This document shows, one piece after another, positions 13,920 to 22,602 of a DNA stretch of 22,602 bases. Where the stretch lies: the NCBI GenBank assembly GCA_964510225.1, contig CAZEAN010000092.1:1-22602 (forward strand). Direction: 5' to 3'. Positions within the stretch are counted from its first letter, which is position 1; every line of letters begins with the position of its first letter. The notes under the pieces are model-generated. The model searched no databases and was not told the origin of the DNA. It worked only from the letters and a program-made list of their open reading frames with translations. Both the position numbers and the translations under genes were made by a program. The stretch is from CAZEAN01 sp964510225. GTDB lineage: Bacteria; Planctomycetota; Planctomycetia; Isosphaerales; Isosphaeraceae.

Positions 13920-14603
13920 ATGAGTTTTTTGCAGCGTTTTTTCGATCGAGTACTTCGAACCAATCCAACCCGAATGTCGCTGACGACCTTCGATGAAGTC
14001 AGTCCGGAAGAACTGGATGCTCACCTTAAGGTTAATTCCTACGGCGAATTCTCACTGACGGATGCGATCCGTCCCAGTCTTGGCCTCGAGATCACGCCTC
14101 GACAGGGATACCGACGGGACATCTATCAGGACCCAGAGACGGGGCACGCGATGCCTGTCCTTGCAATCGCCGCATCCCGCGAGCACCTCTTTGATTTATT
14201 TACGGATCTCCTCGATCCCCTCGGCGAGATGATTGATGTCGTGATGGAATCAAGTCATGAGAGTCAACCAGGGCACCATGACGACTTCTATCGTGAGCAC
14301 ATTGACCTCGTCATTCTGAAGAGCCAACTCTACGATTTTGAAGACCTCTTGCTTCACGATGGCTGTGCGGGGATTGCTGCCCTTAATCCCGAGGAGCCCA
14401 TGGAAGTCCAATTCGATGAACATAAGCTGCTCTTTGTTTATTCGCACAATTTAGAACCGTTCGAAGAAATCTTGGAAGATTATGGGATTGAACGGGACGA
14501 TGACATCAAGTTCATTTCTGAAGCCGAACATCTTCATACAACCGATGATGTTTATCAGCGGCAATTCGAGACGCTTCAGATCCGCCTTGGTGTTGATGAT
14601 TAA
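13920..14603 (+). CDS. Acidic hypothetical protein of unknown function
   Basis: A 227-residue soluble protein with no signal peptide, membrane segment or motif I can assign. It is strongly acidic, especially the second half, with clusters such as DFEDLLLHDG and ERDDDIKF, and carries scattered His/Asp/Glu (GHHDDFYREH) that could bind metal, though nothing proves this. Hydrophobic segments (PVLAIAASREHLFDLF, KLLFVYSHNLEPFEEILEDYGI) suggest a compact alpha/beta fold. FEEILEDYGI near the end followed by EAEHLHTTDD looks like a helix-strand pair. The ATG at 13920 has GGAGG 15 and GAGG 10 bases upstream, both inside a predicted hairpin of the long structured leader. The PhoD-like gene follows after 184 bases. 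Codon use is typical of the neighbours, so it is real; the function is unknown. Confidence 0.8.
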   Translation: MSFLQRFFDRVLRTNPTRMSLTTFDEVSPEELDAHLKVNSYGEFSLTDAIRPSLGLEITPRQGYRRDIYQDPETGHAMPVLAIAASREHLFDLFTDLLDPLGEMIDVVMESSHESQPGHHDDFYREHIDLVILKSQLYDFEDLLLHDGCAGIAALNPEEPMEVQFDEHKLLFVYSHNLEPFEEILEDYGIERDDDIKFISEAEHLHTTDDVYQRQFETLQIRLGVDD

Positions 14604-14717
14604 AGCAATTTGATAGTCAAAGCACTGGCGATGGAGTGCCGGTCTTCTCGTTGATCCCATTCGTTGAGTTTCCCCAGGCCGATCGCTACGATCGTCGCTA
14701 ATCGATTGCGGTCCTAA

Positions 14718-14752
14718 CGAGTCCGGGGGAACAAGTTCAACTCTCCGACTCG
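14718..14752. other. Hairpin before the PhoD-like gene
   Basis: CGAGTC (14718-14723) pairs with GACTCG (14747-14752), extended inwards by GGGGA/TCTCC with a two-base bulge. It lies between the acidic protein gene and the PhoD-like gene, 35 bases before the latter's start. There is no T-tract; it may separate the two transcripts or be a leader structure. Confidence 0.3.
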
Positions 14753-14787
14753 GTCGAAGGCTTGATCGAAACCCATGGAGATTGATC

Positions 14788-17484
14788 ATGATCCCCGGAC
14801 GAATCGGGCTCAGCGCCGGTCTGAGTCTCTCTTTACTTGCTCTCGGATGGTCGCTGGACTCAATCGGAGCGATCTCTCCCGCGAGCGCCGCTGAGTTCCG
14901 GTCAGACTGGGAAGGGACTCAAGACCAGACCTGGATTGGGGCCTCGTATTGGGCGAATCGGCTCCAGGACTGGGCGATCAACGACGGCCGACTCGAATGT
15001 ATCGAATCAGCCCAGAATGCTCCGATGCGGACGGTCCATCTGCTGACGGATCGGATCGAGGACGGAACTTCCCCGTTTTCAATGGGCGTAACAATCCGTC
15101 AGGCCGATCAAGGCCCGATCAGTCCGGACGCTGCCGTTGGATTCTTGATTGGGGTCGGTGAGGTCAATGAAGCAGCCAAGGCCCGCGCAGGCAATTTACT
15201 CAATGAAGCGGGGCAGATGGACTATCGGGCCGCCGCGCAGATTCATCGGAACCCAGGTCCAGGAGGGGGTTACTTCGTTGGTCTCGACGGAACTGGCCGC
15301 CTCTTCTGCCGATCCTTCGGCAGCCCCTTGGGATCAGAAGCCATCTCGGAACCGATCGATTGGGCAAACGATCTCACAAGCTCGTCTCGGTTGACAATCG
15401 AAGGTAGAGAAACAGATAGCGGTCTCCGATTACTCCTCCGAATCAGCAAGGGAGATGATTCTGATGTTCAACCCGTCGAACTCAGACTCCCGAGACTTGA
15501 TCCTACTGGTGGAGTGGCATTAGTTTCCCATCCCGGCACTGGACCAAATCGAGCCCGGTTTTCGTTTCAAGGATGGAGACTCGACGGCGCTGCAGTTCAG
15601 AGCTACCCAGAACGATCCTTCGGCCCAATCCTTGTAACCCAGTACACCCTCCATCGCGGAACCCTGAAGCTGACTGCTCAGCTTGCTCCCCTGAGCTTAG
15701 TTGAATTCCCTGAGGCCGTTTTCGAGATCGACCAAGGCAACGGTTGGGAAAACGTCGCGACAGCTCAGATCGAGCCATCTGGCTATGTCGCTCGGTTTCG
15801 AATTGAGGACTGGGACGCAACACGAGATACACCGTTTCGAGTCCGCGTCGATTTCCCGAATGATCGTCAAGATTCCTTCGGAGCTTGGAACGGCACGATC
15901 CGACGCGATCCGATCGAAAAATCAACCGTAGTCCTGGCGGCGCTCAGTTGCTCGGAGCAGTTTGGTGTTTCTGCGAATGGCCCCAATGAAATCCCTTGGG
16001 CATCGAGGTCGTGGTTTCCACATGCTGACCTGGTCGAGAACCTCTCGAAGCATGAAGTTGACCTCTACTTCTTTGCTGGCGACCAAATCTATGAGGGGAG
16101 ACCGACACCACCCATCAGGTCCCCGCTCGAAAAGGCAACCTTAGATTATCTCTACAAATGGTACCAATGGTGTTGGTCCTTTGGTGACCTCGTACGCGAT
16201 ACTCCCTGCTTCTGCATCCCCGATGACCATGACGTTTTCCAAGGAAACATCTGGGGAATGGCAGGCGCCCCCAGTGCCGAAGGAGATCGCGGGGGACTCC
16301 GAGGCGGTTATGGAATGCCTCCCGCGTGGGTCAACATGGTCCAGAGGACTCAGACCAGTCATCTTCCCGACCCCTATAACCCAGCTCCTCTCCTGCAAGG
16401 GATTGAATCCTACTACACAAGTCTTGACGTCGGTGGGATTGGCTTCGCAATTCTCGAGGATCGGAAGTTCAAGTCTTCACCCGCGATGGTCCCTGTGGAG
16501 ATGACACGCGACAGCCACATCACGACACCGGGCTTTGAAGGACGGAAGGCCGATCTCGCCGGTGGAACGCTCTTGGGCGACGATCAGCTTCAGTTTCTGG
16601 ACGCCTTCGCACGAGATTGGAACGGTCGTGAGATGAAAGCGGCCTTGAGCCAGACGATCTTCTGCAACCTCCAGATCAGCTCCCGAGGATCGACGGCGGG
16701 GCAGCTCGATCGTGATCTCGATTCCAACGGTTGGCCTCCCTCAGGTCGTCGACGCGCGCTGGAAGCCATCAGAAAATCCTCAATCATCCATATCGCTGGC
16801 GATCAGCACCTTGCAAGCGTCGTTCGGCACGGGATTGATGACTGGGAAGACAGTATCGTTTCCTTCTGTGTTCCGGCAGTTGCAAACCTCTACCCGCGTT
16901 ATTGGAATCCTGACTATCCACCACTCAATCTGTACGACGGGATGCGACCCTTCACCGGACGCTATCGAGACGGTTTTGAGAACCGGATCACGGTCGATGC
17001 GGTGGCAAACCCGGTCGTTGAGCAACCGGAACTCCTTAAGGAACTCCCCGAGCCAAGGGCGCTCTATGGCGAAGCAGTTGGGTACGGCATCATCCGATTC
17101 CGGAAACCGGATCGATCGGTAACCCTCGAGTGTTGGCCTCGCCATGTTGATCCGGAAGATGGGAGCCCCTTTGATGGATGGCCGATCACGTTCCGGCAGG
17201 ATGAACTCGCAGACACCCCCGCCGAGGCCTTCCTCCCTGAAATCCATGTCCGTGATGTGGCGATGCCTGTGGTCCAGATCTTCGATGACGCCACCGGAGC
17301 GTTAGTTTCATCATTTCGGAGTCCCGGCCCCATCGTTCGACCTCGGGTCCGTCAGCCTGGTGAATACCGACTCATTGTCAGTGACCCCGAAACGGGACGA
17401 CAAGCGGTCCTGACGGAACGTTCCTTGCCACCCGGAAAACCTCTGATCCGGACCATTACCCTGGATCGTGTTGAGGCCCCATGA
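14788..17484 (+). CDS. PhoD-like metallophosphatase with N-terminal lectin-like domain, exported
   Basis: An 898-residue exported hydrolase of the PhoD type, expected to release phosphate from phosphomono- or diesters outside the cytoplasm using Fe/Ca. The signal peptide spans about residues 1-35 and ends near SPASAA. A beta-rich, concanavalin-like region (about 37-270) precedes the phosphatase domain. Metal and active-site motifs: GDQIYEG from about 431 (Asp432), PDDHDVF at 478-484 with Asp479, Asp480 and His481, DRKFKSS from 558, and GDQH at about 671-674. The true start is ATG 14788, with GGAG 7 bases upstream; a TTG at 14782 is too close to that site. Longer than classical PhoD (about 550 residues) because of the N-terminal domain and a C-terminal beta tail. 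Neighbours suggest no specific substrate. Confidence 0.92.
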   Translation: MIPGRIGLSAGLSLSLLALGWSLDSIGAISPASAAEFRSDWEGTQDQTWIGASYWANRLQDWAINDGRLECIESAQNAPMRTVHLLTDRIEDGTSPFSMGVTIRQADQGPISPDAAVGFLIGVGEVNEAAKARAGNLLNEAGQMDYRAAAQIHRNPGPGGGYFVGLDGTGRLFCRSFGSPLGSEAISEPIDWANDLTSSSRLTIEGRETDSGLRLLLRISKGDDSDVQPVELRLPRLDPTGGVALVSHPGTGPNRARFSFQGWRLDGAAVQSYPERSFGPILVTQYTLHRGTLKLTAQLAPLSLVEFPEAVFEIDQGNGWENVATAQIEPSGYVARFRIEDWDATRDTPFRVRVDFPNDRQDSFGAWNGTIRRDPIEKSTVVLAALSCSEQFGVSANGPNEIPWASRSWFPHADLVENLSKHEVDLYFFAGDQIYEGRPTPPIRSPLEKATLDYLYKWYQWCWSFGDLVRDTPCFCIPDDHDVFQGNIWGMAGAPSAEGDRGGLRGGYGMPPAWVNMVQRTQTSHLPDPYNPAPLLQGIESYYTSLDVGGIGFAILEDRKFKSSPAMVPVEMTRDSHITTPGFEGRKADLAGGTLLGDDQLQFLDAFARDWNGREMKAALSQTIFCNLQISSRGSTAGQLDRDLDSNGWPPSGRRRALEAIRKSSIIHIAGDQHLASVVRHGIDDWEDSIVSFCVPAVANLYPRYWNPDYPPLNLYDGMRPFTGRYRDGFENRITVDAVANPVVEQPELLKELPEPRALYGEAVGYGIIRFRKPDRSVTLECWPRHVDPEDGSPFDGWPITFRQDELADTPAEAFLPEIHVRDVAMPVVQIFDDATGALVSSFRSPGPIVRPRVRQPGEYRLIVSDPETGRQAVLTERSLPPGKPLIRTITLDRVEAP

Positions 17485-17519
17485 ACTCCACTCATCCGTT
17501 GACTTGAACCGACCTGACT

Positions 17520-18116
17520 ATGCCACTACCGACCGTCGTGGAGCTGGCCTCCGAATTCATGGCACGCGTCCTGAGACCGGGCGATTTAGCAATCGATGCC
17601 ACGGTCGGTAACGGCCATGATACCTCGTTTCTCGCCGAGCAGGTCGGACCGACTGGCATGGTGATCGGGATCGATATCCAAGACGACGCTCTTGAGGCCA
17701 CCCAGAGTCGGCTCCGATCGGCCAATCTTGAAGATCGCGTTCACTTGATCAAGTCCGATCATGCCCAACTGGATCGGGTCATCGACATCGATTCGGCTCG
17801 TCGGCAACCCAAAGGAATCATGTTCAATCTTGGATATCTCCCGGGGGGTAACCATGCGATCACAACCGAAGCCGAATCGACGATTCGGGCACTTGACGTC
17901 GCCACATCAGTGATCGACCCCGCGGGACTCATCACAGTCGTTGTTTACACCGGACATCAGTCAGGTGTCCGCGAGTCTGCTCAGTTGCTTCAATGGTTAG
18001 AGCACCGAGACAGCCAATCCCTGAAAATGCTCAAGATCGAACTGCTTTACCCTCGGTCGCCTGCCCCTTGGCTCCTCGTCCTCACACCAGATTTAAAGCG
18101 ATCGAGTTCGAGTTGA
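17520..18116 (+). CDS. mnmM: tRNA 5-(aminomethyl)uridine methyltransferase-like (YtqB family) SAM-dependent methyltransferase
   Basis: A 198-residue class I SAM-dependent methyltransferase of the YtqB/rRNA-methylase-like family (Pfam PF06962). Motif I AIDATVGNGHDT is at 24-35, followed by IGIDIQDDAL (acidic residue binding the SAM ribose) at 49-58. MFNLGYLPGGNHAITT is at 101-116, the family signature, and VVYTGH follows near residue 141-146. In Bacillus and relatives this family methylates nm5s2U at tRNA position 34; assignment to that reaction here is by family and not tested. The usual C-terminal NQ..PP-like ending is represented by PRSPAPWLLVL. The gene starts 35 bases after the PhoD-like gene. 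No clear Shine-Dalgarno sequence precedes the ATG. Length matches the family. Confidence 0.88.
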   Translation: MPLPTVVELASEFMARVLRPGDLAIDATVGNGHDTSFLAEQVGPTGMVIGIDIQDDALEATQSRLRSANLEDRVHLIKSDHAQLDRVIDIDSARRQPKGIMFNLGYLPGGNHAITTEAESTIRALDVATSVIDPAGLITVVVYTGHQSGVRESAQLLQWLEHRDSQSLKMLKIELLYPRSPAPWLLVLTPDLKRSSSS

Positions 18117-18495
18117 CGAGAATCTTGGTCAGGATCGTGATCATTCCCTTGTCTAGCGCTGAGCATCAAGTTAAGTTAATAGAGTCAAGCGCCGGGTTGA
18201 GGTTCGAACGTTCTACTTTCTGATCCAAAGTCGGCCCGCCCCTGCATTTCACGCAAGCTAATCTGCCGACTCGTTGACCTCAACGCGGAACTCCTTGATC
18301 TGGCGAACGTTCGTCCGTCGGACTCGCCCCCGGCACCTTCGGAAGCTTTCTCGTGAAAAAAGTCACGAAGCCCACAACATCCCTGAGCACAGCATAAGCA
18401 TGGTTTGCTTGGCGACAAGAGTAGCCAAGTGACAGGGTGTCTCGGTTTACGGTAACGTTGGTGCTCGGCTGCAATCAGAATTAACGAGGAGAGCG
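18117..18495. promoter_or_regulatory. Upstream region of the alternative complex III operon
   Basis: These 379 bases contain no gene. Three short stems are seen: TCGTGA/TCACGA at 18351-18368, CTTGGC/GCCAAG at 18408-18429, and a wide GTTGAGGT/ACCTCAAC pair (18196-18203 with 18277-18284). GAGGAG at 18486-18491 is the actA ribosome site. Promoter boxes are not clear. Confidence 0.4.
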
Positions 18496-19245
18496 ATGGC
18501 GCAGATCTTTCACCCCAGCATGAACGTAGTTGCTCGGGTTTCGATCGTGAGCGGGGGATTCGTGGCTGCTGGGATCGTCGGGATCGTCTTCATGGTGATC
18601 CGATCACCTTACCAGACGAATGTCCATGTGGTGAAATCACAACCGGTTCAATTTAGCCACGAACACCATGTTCGGGGACTCGGTATCGAGTGTCGATACT
18701 GTCACAGCTCAGTTGAAGAGTCGGCTTACGCCGGGATGCCGCCGACCTACACCTGCATGAGCTGCCATTCGCAGATTTGGACCGACAGCGAGATGCTAGA
18801 GCCTGTCCGTGCAAGTCTACGGAACAATGAATCAATCGTTTGGAACAAAATTCACGACATCCCAGATTACGCAAAATTTAATCATTCGATTCACATCAAG
18901 AAGGGTGTCGGCTGTTATTCATGCCACGGCGAGGTACAGTTGATGCCCCTGGCTTGGAAAGAAGAACCGATGTCGATGGGCTGGTGCTTGGAATGCCACC
19001 GGAACCCGGAAGAGCATTTGCGTCCCGCCGATAAGATTTATGACATGGAATGGTCGGCTGCCGATGATCAGTCGAACCTCATCGCCCTCTTTGAGAGCGA
19101 AGCAGACCAAGAAACGCGCGATGTTGTACTCGACGATAACAAAGTGACCCAAACGGAACTTGGCCTTTTCCTAGCCAGCCAAAACAACGTACCGACGCTC
19201 GGACACCAGACCCCATTGACCAATTGCGCGGTGTGCCACCAATGA
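18496..19245 (+). CDS. actA: Alternative complex III pentahaem cytochrome c subunit ActA
   Basis: A 249-residue membrane-anchored multihaem cytochrome c. One hydrophobic segment (about 14-35) serves as anchor or uncleaved signal. Five CxxCH haem motifs are present at residues 66-70, 87-91, 140-144, 164-168 and 244-248, the number typical of ActA. Extra His residues (HEHH at 55-58, and FNHSIHIKK near 128-136) are in position for the second axial ligands. It takes electrons from the iron-sulfur subunit and hands them to the monohaem cytochrome ActE or directly to the oxidase. The last codons overlap the start of actB by four bases (ATGA), so the two are translationally coupled. The haem-binding final motif ends at the last residue but one, so the C-terminus is not truncated. 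Confidence 0.96.
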   Translation: MAQIFHPSMNVVARVSIVSGGFVAAGIVGIVFMVIRSPYQTNVHVVKSQPVQFSHEHHVRGLGIECRYCHSSVEESAYAGMPPTYTCMSCHSQIWTDSEMLEPVRASLRNNESIVWNKIHDIPDYAKFNHSIHIKKGVGCYSCHGEVQLMPLAWKEEPMSMGWCLECHRNPEEHLRPADKIYDMEWSAADDQSNLIALFESEADQETRDVVLDDNKVTQTELGLFLASQNNVPTLGHQTPLTNCAVCHQ

Positions 19246-22200
19246 GAGAGCCAGCAGCGTCACGGACCCGATCGCCCCTCAACATAGCCGACCTCCGTGC
19301 CCGGCTTGCTGGAACCGACGGACCTCGGTACTGGAAAGGGCTGGAGCAACTCGCTGAGACTGAAGAGTTTCGTGAGTACCTCAGCCGTGAGTTTCCCGAA
19401 CAAGCGTCGGAGTGGCATGATGGTGCTTCTCGCCGTGAGTTCCTGAAGCTCATGGCAGCCTCACTGGCACTGGCCGGCGTCAGCGGTTGTGCTTTTCAAC
19501 CGCCTGAAGAGATTGTTCCCTACGTTCGAGCCCCCGAAGAGCTTGTTCAGGGAAAACCGCTCTACTTCGCGACCTCGATGACGGTAGCGGGTGATGTCGT
19601 CGGAATTCTCGCTGAGAGTCATGAAGGACGTCCGACCAAACTGGAAGGGAACAGCCTGCACCCGGCTGTCCCTCCCGCCTTCGTCAAGCGCGGAGGCGAC
19701 TCGGATCAAGCGTCCGAGACGGGGGCCGCAGGGCTCTTTGCCCAAGCCGAAATCCTGACACTTTACGATCCGGATCGATCGCAGTCGGTCCTCCACTTCG
19801 CCGTCCCGAGCACCTGGGAATCCTTCCAGGACGAGATGCTCGACAATTTCCAGCGTCGGAAGCAAGACGGACGCGGTGCTGGGCTCCGCCTACTGACCCC
19901 CGCAATTACCTCCCCAACCGTCTCCGCACTGATTCAAGAGCTTCAAGAAGAGCTTCCAGGAGTCGGCTGGCATCAGTACGAACCAGTGAATCACGATCAC
20001 GCTCGTGAGGGCGCGATCATGGCATTTGGAAAGCCGGTCGATGCCAAGCTCCGGCTTGAGAATGCTGATGTCATTGTCTCGCTCGATCGCCCGTTCCTCA
20101 CCGAAGGTCCTGGGCACACGATTCATGCCCGAGACTTTGCTGATCGTCGTGATCCCGAACATGAAGCCGGAATGAACCGGCTCTACGTGGTCGAGACCAA
20201 CCTCACGGTTGAAGGGGCCAAGGCAGACCATCGGATGCCGCTCACCCCATCGGAGGTGAAGTCCTTCGCCGCGGCGTTGGCGACCGAACTTGGCCTAACT
20301 GGGGTTCCCGAGGTTACGGCGAACCTGCCGGTAGCGGCCGTGGAGTGGATTGGTCCGGTCGTCCGCGACCTGAAGGCAAAAGGCCCGGGTCGTAGTGTAA
20401 TTTTAGCCGGGGAGTCCCAGGATCCTGTCGTTCATGCTCTCGCTCACGCGATGAACGACCTCCTCGGAAACGTCGGGCCAGAAGGAACGATCGAGTATCT
20501 CGATCCAGTCGTTGCCGCATCGGTTGATCACGCCGAATCACTCCAATCGCTCGTCGACGATATCAATGCTGGGGAAGTCGACGCACTGATCATGCTCGGC
20601 GTCAATCCCGCTTATGATGCTCCTGCGGACTTGGACTTCGCCAATCTCTTGCTGAAGACAACCGGGGAAGGGGATGCAGAAACCGACCTGGTTCCACTCC
20701 GTGTACACCTCGGAGAATATCTGAACGAAACGGGTGAACTCTGCCACTGGCATATTCCGCTCGCACACTCGCTTGAATCCTGGGGTGATGCCCGCGCGTT
20801 CGACGGCACCGTCTCACTGCAGCAACCGCTCATCGAGCCACTTTATGGCGGAAAATCGATCGCTGAGGTGGTCGCAGCCCTCCTAGGAACGCGCAACCCG
20901 AGCGGTCGGGAACTTCTTGAGGGACAATGGAAGCCGATCTTGTCTGAAGAGGATCCAGAGGCCTCGCCTGAAGCCATTAATCGAACGTGGCGTGCTGCTC
21001 TCCACGATGGAATCATCAGGGGAACTGCCGCAGAGCCCATGACGGTAACGCTCCGGCCGACCTCAGAATGGCTCAACGCCTCAGACTTTGAAGCGGCAGC
21101 GTCAGGAGAAGGGGTTGAACTTCTCCTTGCCCCAGATCCGACCATTTTTGACGGACGGTACGCCAACAATGCCTGGCTTCAAGAATGCCCCAAACCGCTT
21201 ACGAAGCTGACTTGGGACAACGCCCTCATGGTCCCGCCCTCGATGGTCGACGCTGGTGGAGCGTTGGAAGGGCTGGAATCGGGTGACGTCGTCTCTATCA
21301 GCATTGGGGAGGACACCTTCGACACTCTCCTGCAGGAGTCGGCCGGCGGGGTTGCAATCTGGGTGATGCCAGGGCATGCCGATAACGCGGTTACTCTCCA
21401 TCTCGGCTATGGCCGTCGGCGGAGTGGTCGAGTGGGCAAGGGGATTGGCTTTAACGCTTACGTTCTCCGAACCACCGAACAAACGCGAGTCGTACCTGCG
21501 GTCACCCTCACACCAACTCGTGGAAAGTACCAACTCGTCTCCACGCAGATCCAACGGTCGCTCGAAGGTCGTGAACTCTACCTCGAGGATACGTTTGCTC
21601 ATTACCGTGAGAGTCTTGAGCATGAAGGGGATCACGACGAAGAGCATGGTGGTGGGCACCACCACGGTGACCTCGGTTACGGTTCAGCAGCCGGACCGGG
21701 CAAGGTTCCCCCAACGCTCTACCCTGATTACGACTACTCGCGAGATCGGGAAGCCACCGCTGGCGAAGGATGGAACGAGTACCCAGGATACGCCTGGGGG
21801 ATGACCGTTGATCTTTCCCGTTGTATCGGATGTGCCGCGTGCACGGTTGCCTGCCAAGCCGAGAACAACATTCCAGTCGTTGGAAAGCGGGAAGTCAGTC
21901 GCGGTCGGATCATGCATTGGATGGAAGTTGACCGCTACTATTCCGCCTCTGTTGAGAATGATCCCGACTCGGCACTTGCCAATCCGTCGGTCGCGTTCCA
22001 ACCTCGGTTCTGTATGCATTGCGAGAAGGCGCCGTGCGAGCCCGTCTGTCCTGTCGGTGCGACGGTTCATGATCATGAAGGCTTGAACAACATGGTCTAC
22101 AACCGTTGTGTCGGAACACGGTACTGCTCGAACAACTGCCCCTACAAAGTCCGACGCTTCAACTTCTTGAAGTATTCCGAAATCCAATTAAAAGAGACCT

Positions 22201-22556
22201 CGCTCTCCAGCGGTGTTTCACCGATGGTCCTCCAACACAATCCCGACGTCACTGTCCGACCCCGGGGTGTGATGGAAAAGTGCACGTACTGCACCCAACG
22301 GATCCAGGCCGCGAAGATTCAAGCTGAGCTGGAGGATCGTCTCGTCCAAGATGGCGAGATCTTGACTGCCTGTCAGTCGGCCTGTCCAGCAAATGCCTTG
22401 GTCTTTGGTGACCTCAACGACGTTGAGTCAGAAGTCTATCGCTTGAAGGCAACCCCGAGAAACTTTGGGATGCTTGCCCACGAACTCAACACCCGACCGC
22501 GGACGACCTACCTCAAGCGACTGACAAATCCCAATCCTGAATTAGAAACCGCCTAA
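19242..22556 (+). CDS. actB: Alternative complex III fused molybdopterin-type/iron-sulfur subunit ActB
   Basis: A 1104-residue exported subunit of the quinol-oxidising alternative complex III. Residues 1-60 are the extended leader, SRREFLKL (63-70) is the Tat motif, and AGVSGC (78-83) resembles a lipobox. Then follows the large molybdopterin-oxidoreductase-like domain (about 90-760), which in this complex carries no cofactor. A His-rich segment (794-808) links it to the ferredoxin-like domain with four Cys groups: C861-C864-C867-C871, C924-C927-C932-C936, CVGTRYCSNNC (C956, C962, C966), and C1014-C1017 with C1044-C1048. In studied members these bind three [4Fe-4S] and one [3Fe-4S] cluster. 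The frame reaches TTG 19224, but the ATG at 19242 overlapping the actA stop is preferred. Confidence 0.96.
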   Translation: MREPAASRTRSPLNIADLRARLAGTDGPRYWKGLEQLAETEEFREYLSREFPEQASEWHDGASRREFLKLMAASLALAGVSGCAFQPPEEIVPYVRAPEELVQGKPLYFATSMTVAGDVVGILAESHEGRPTKLEGNSLHPAVPPAFVKRGGDSDQASETGAAGLFAQAEILTLYDPDRSQSVLHFAVPSTWESFQDEMLDNFQRRKQDGRGAGLRLLTPAITSPTVSALIQELQEELPGVGWHQYEPVNHDHAREGAIMAFGKPVDAKLRLENADVIVSLDRPFLTEGPGHTIHARDFADRRDPEHEAGMNRLYVVETNLTVEGAKADHRMPLTPSEVKSFAAALATELGLTGVPEVTANLPVAAVEWIGPVVRDLKAKGPGRSVILAGESQDPVVHALAHAMNDLLGNVGPEGTIEYLDPVVAASVDHAESLQSLVDDINAGEVDALIMLGVNPAYDAPADLDFANLLLKTTGEGDAETDLVPLRVHLGEYLNETGELCHWHIPLAHSLESWGDARAFDGTVSLQQPLIEPLYGGKSIAEVVAALLGTRNPSGRELLEGQWKPILSEEDPEASPEAINRTWRAALHDGIIRGTAAEPMTVTLRPTSEWLNASDFEAAASGEGVELLLAPDPTIFDGRYANNAWLQECPKPLTKLTWDNALMVPPSMVDAGGALEGLESGDVVSISIGEDTFDTLLQESAGGVAIWVMPGHADNAVTLHLGYGRRRSGRVGKGIGFNAYVLRTTEQTRVVPAVTLTPTRGKYQLVSTQIQRSLEGRELYLEDTFAHYRESLEHEGDHDEEHGGGHHHGDLGYGSAAGPGKVPPTLYPDYDYSRDREATAGEGWNEYPGYAWGMTVDLSRCIGCAACTVACQAENNIPVVGKREVSRGRIMHWMEVDRYYSASVENDPDSALANPSVAFQPRFCMHCEKAPCEPVCPVGATVHDHEGLNNMVYNRCVGTRYCSNNCPYKVRRFNFLKYSEIQLKETSLSSGVSPMVLQHNPDVTVRPRGVMEKCTYCTQRIQAAKIQAELEDRLVQDGEILTACQSACPANALVFGDLNDVESEVYRLKATPRNFGMLAHELNTRPRTTYLKRLTNPNPELETA

Positions 22557-22572
22557 GGAGAAAACAGCGGAA

Positions 22573-22602
22573 ATGGCGACTGTTGATCAAACAATCTCCG
22601 GC
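22573..22602 (+). CDS. actC: Alternative complex III membrane subunit ActC, first ten codons
   Basis: ATG 22573 opens a frame (MATVDQTISG) running off the window. AAGGAG overlaps the actB stop codon, 12 bases before the ATG. Position directly after actB, as in known ActABCDEF operons, indicates the NrfD-like quinol-binding membrane subunit; the ten residues alone cannot prove it. Confidence 0.7.
   Translation, partial: MATVDQTISG

Noticed and set aside
18201..18209. GGTTCGAAC resembling a tRNA T-loop
   Set aside because: No matching T-stem, acceptor stem or anticodon arm can be built around it.
1..22602. CRISPR arrays, transposases, integrases, rRNA or tRNA genes
   Set aside because: I looked for regular direct repeats, transposase motifs and RNA gene signatures and saw none.

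Overview
The window looks like chromosomal DNA from a member of the Planctomycetota, most likely of the Isosphaerales/Gemmatales type. The grounds are two Hanks-type Ser/Thr kinases, one with an N-terminal zinc ribbon and one with a planctomycete-style N-terminal helical domain and a C-terminal membrane anchor. A Tat-exported cupredoxin-like protein of the kind common in planctomycetes, a PhoD-type phosphatase and an alternative complex III operon point the same way. GC content is moderate to high, genes are spread over both strands in short operons, and no phage, integron, insertion sequence, CRISPR, rRNA or tRNA gene is visible. Assignment below phylum level is inference.

Left part (1-5133): a kinase cut by the window edge (minus), a divergent intergenic palindrome, a hypothetical coiled protein (plus), a secreted M48 metallopeptidase (plus), a convergent gap with two hairpins, and 6-phosphogluconate dehydrogenase (minus).

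Middle part (5134-9753): a small lone papain-like cysteine peptidase with a strong Shine-Dalgarno sequence, then an AT-richer gene-poor stretch with two tentative tiny ORFs converging on a hairpin. After that comes a compact minus-strand operon: HAD phosphatase, ABHD14-like alpha/beta hydrolase, PPi-type phosphofructokinase, and possibly a 60-residue protein. The phosphofructokinase start lies inside the hydrolase gene. With gnd nearby, this part is devoted to sugar-phosphate metabolism.

Right-middle part (9754-18116): a tail-anchored kinase (plus), a TIGR01777-family sugar-nucleotide-epimerase-like protein and a Tat-exported cupredoxin-like protein (both minus, separated by a row of hairpins). 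An 800-bp gene-free stretch follows, whose last 170 bases fold into several strong stems, two of them crossing. These lie directly in front of an acidic protein of unknown function, and then come a PhoD-like phosphatase and a MnmM-type tRNA methyltransferase.

Right end (18117-22602): the start of an alternative complex III operon: actA (pentahaem cytochrome c), actB (fused molybdopterin-type/iron-sulfur subunit) and the first ten codons of actC. These encode a quinol-oxidising membrane complex that passes electrons on towards the terminal oxidase.

The observations most worth pursuing are the structured leader before 13920, the isolated papain-like peptidase, and the HAD/ABHD14/PFK operon.
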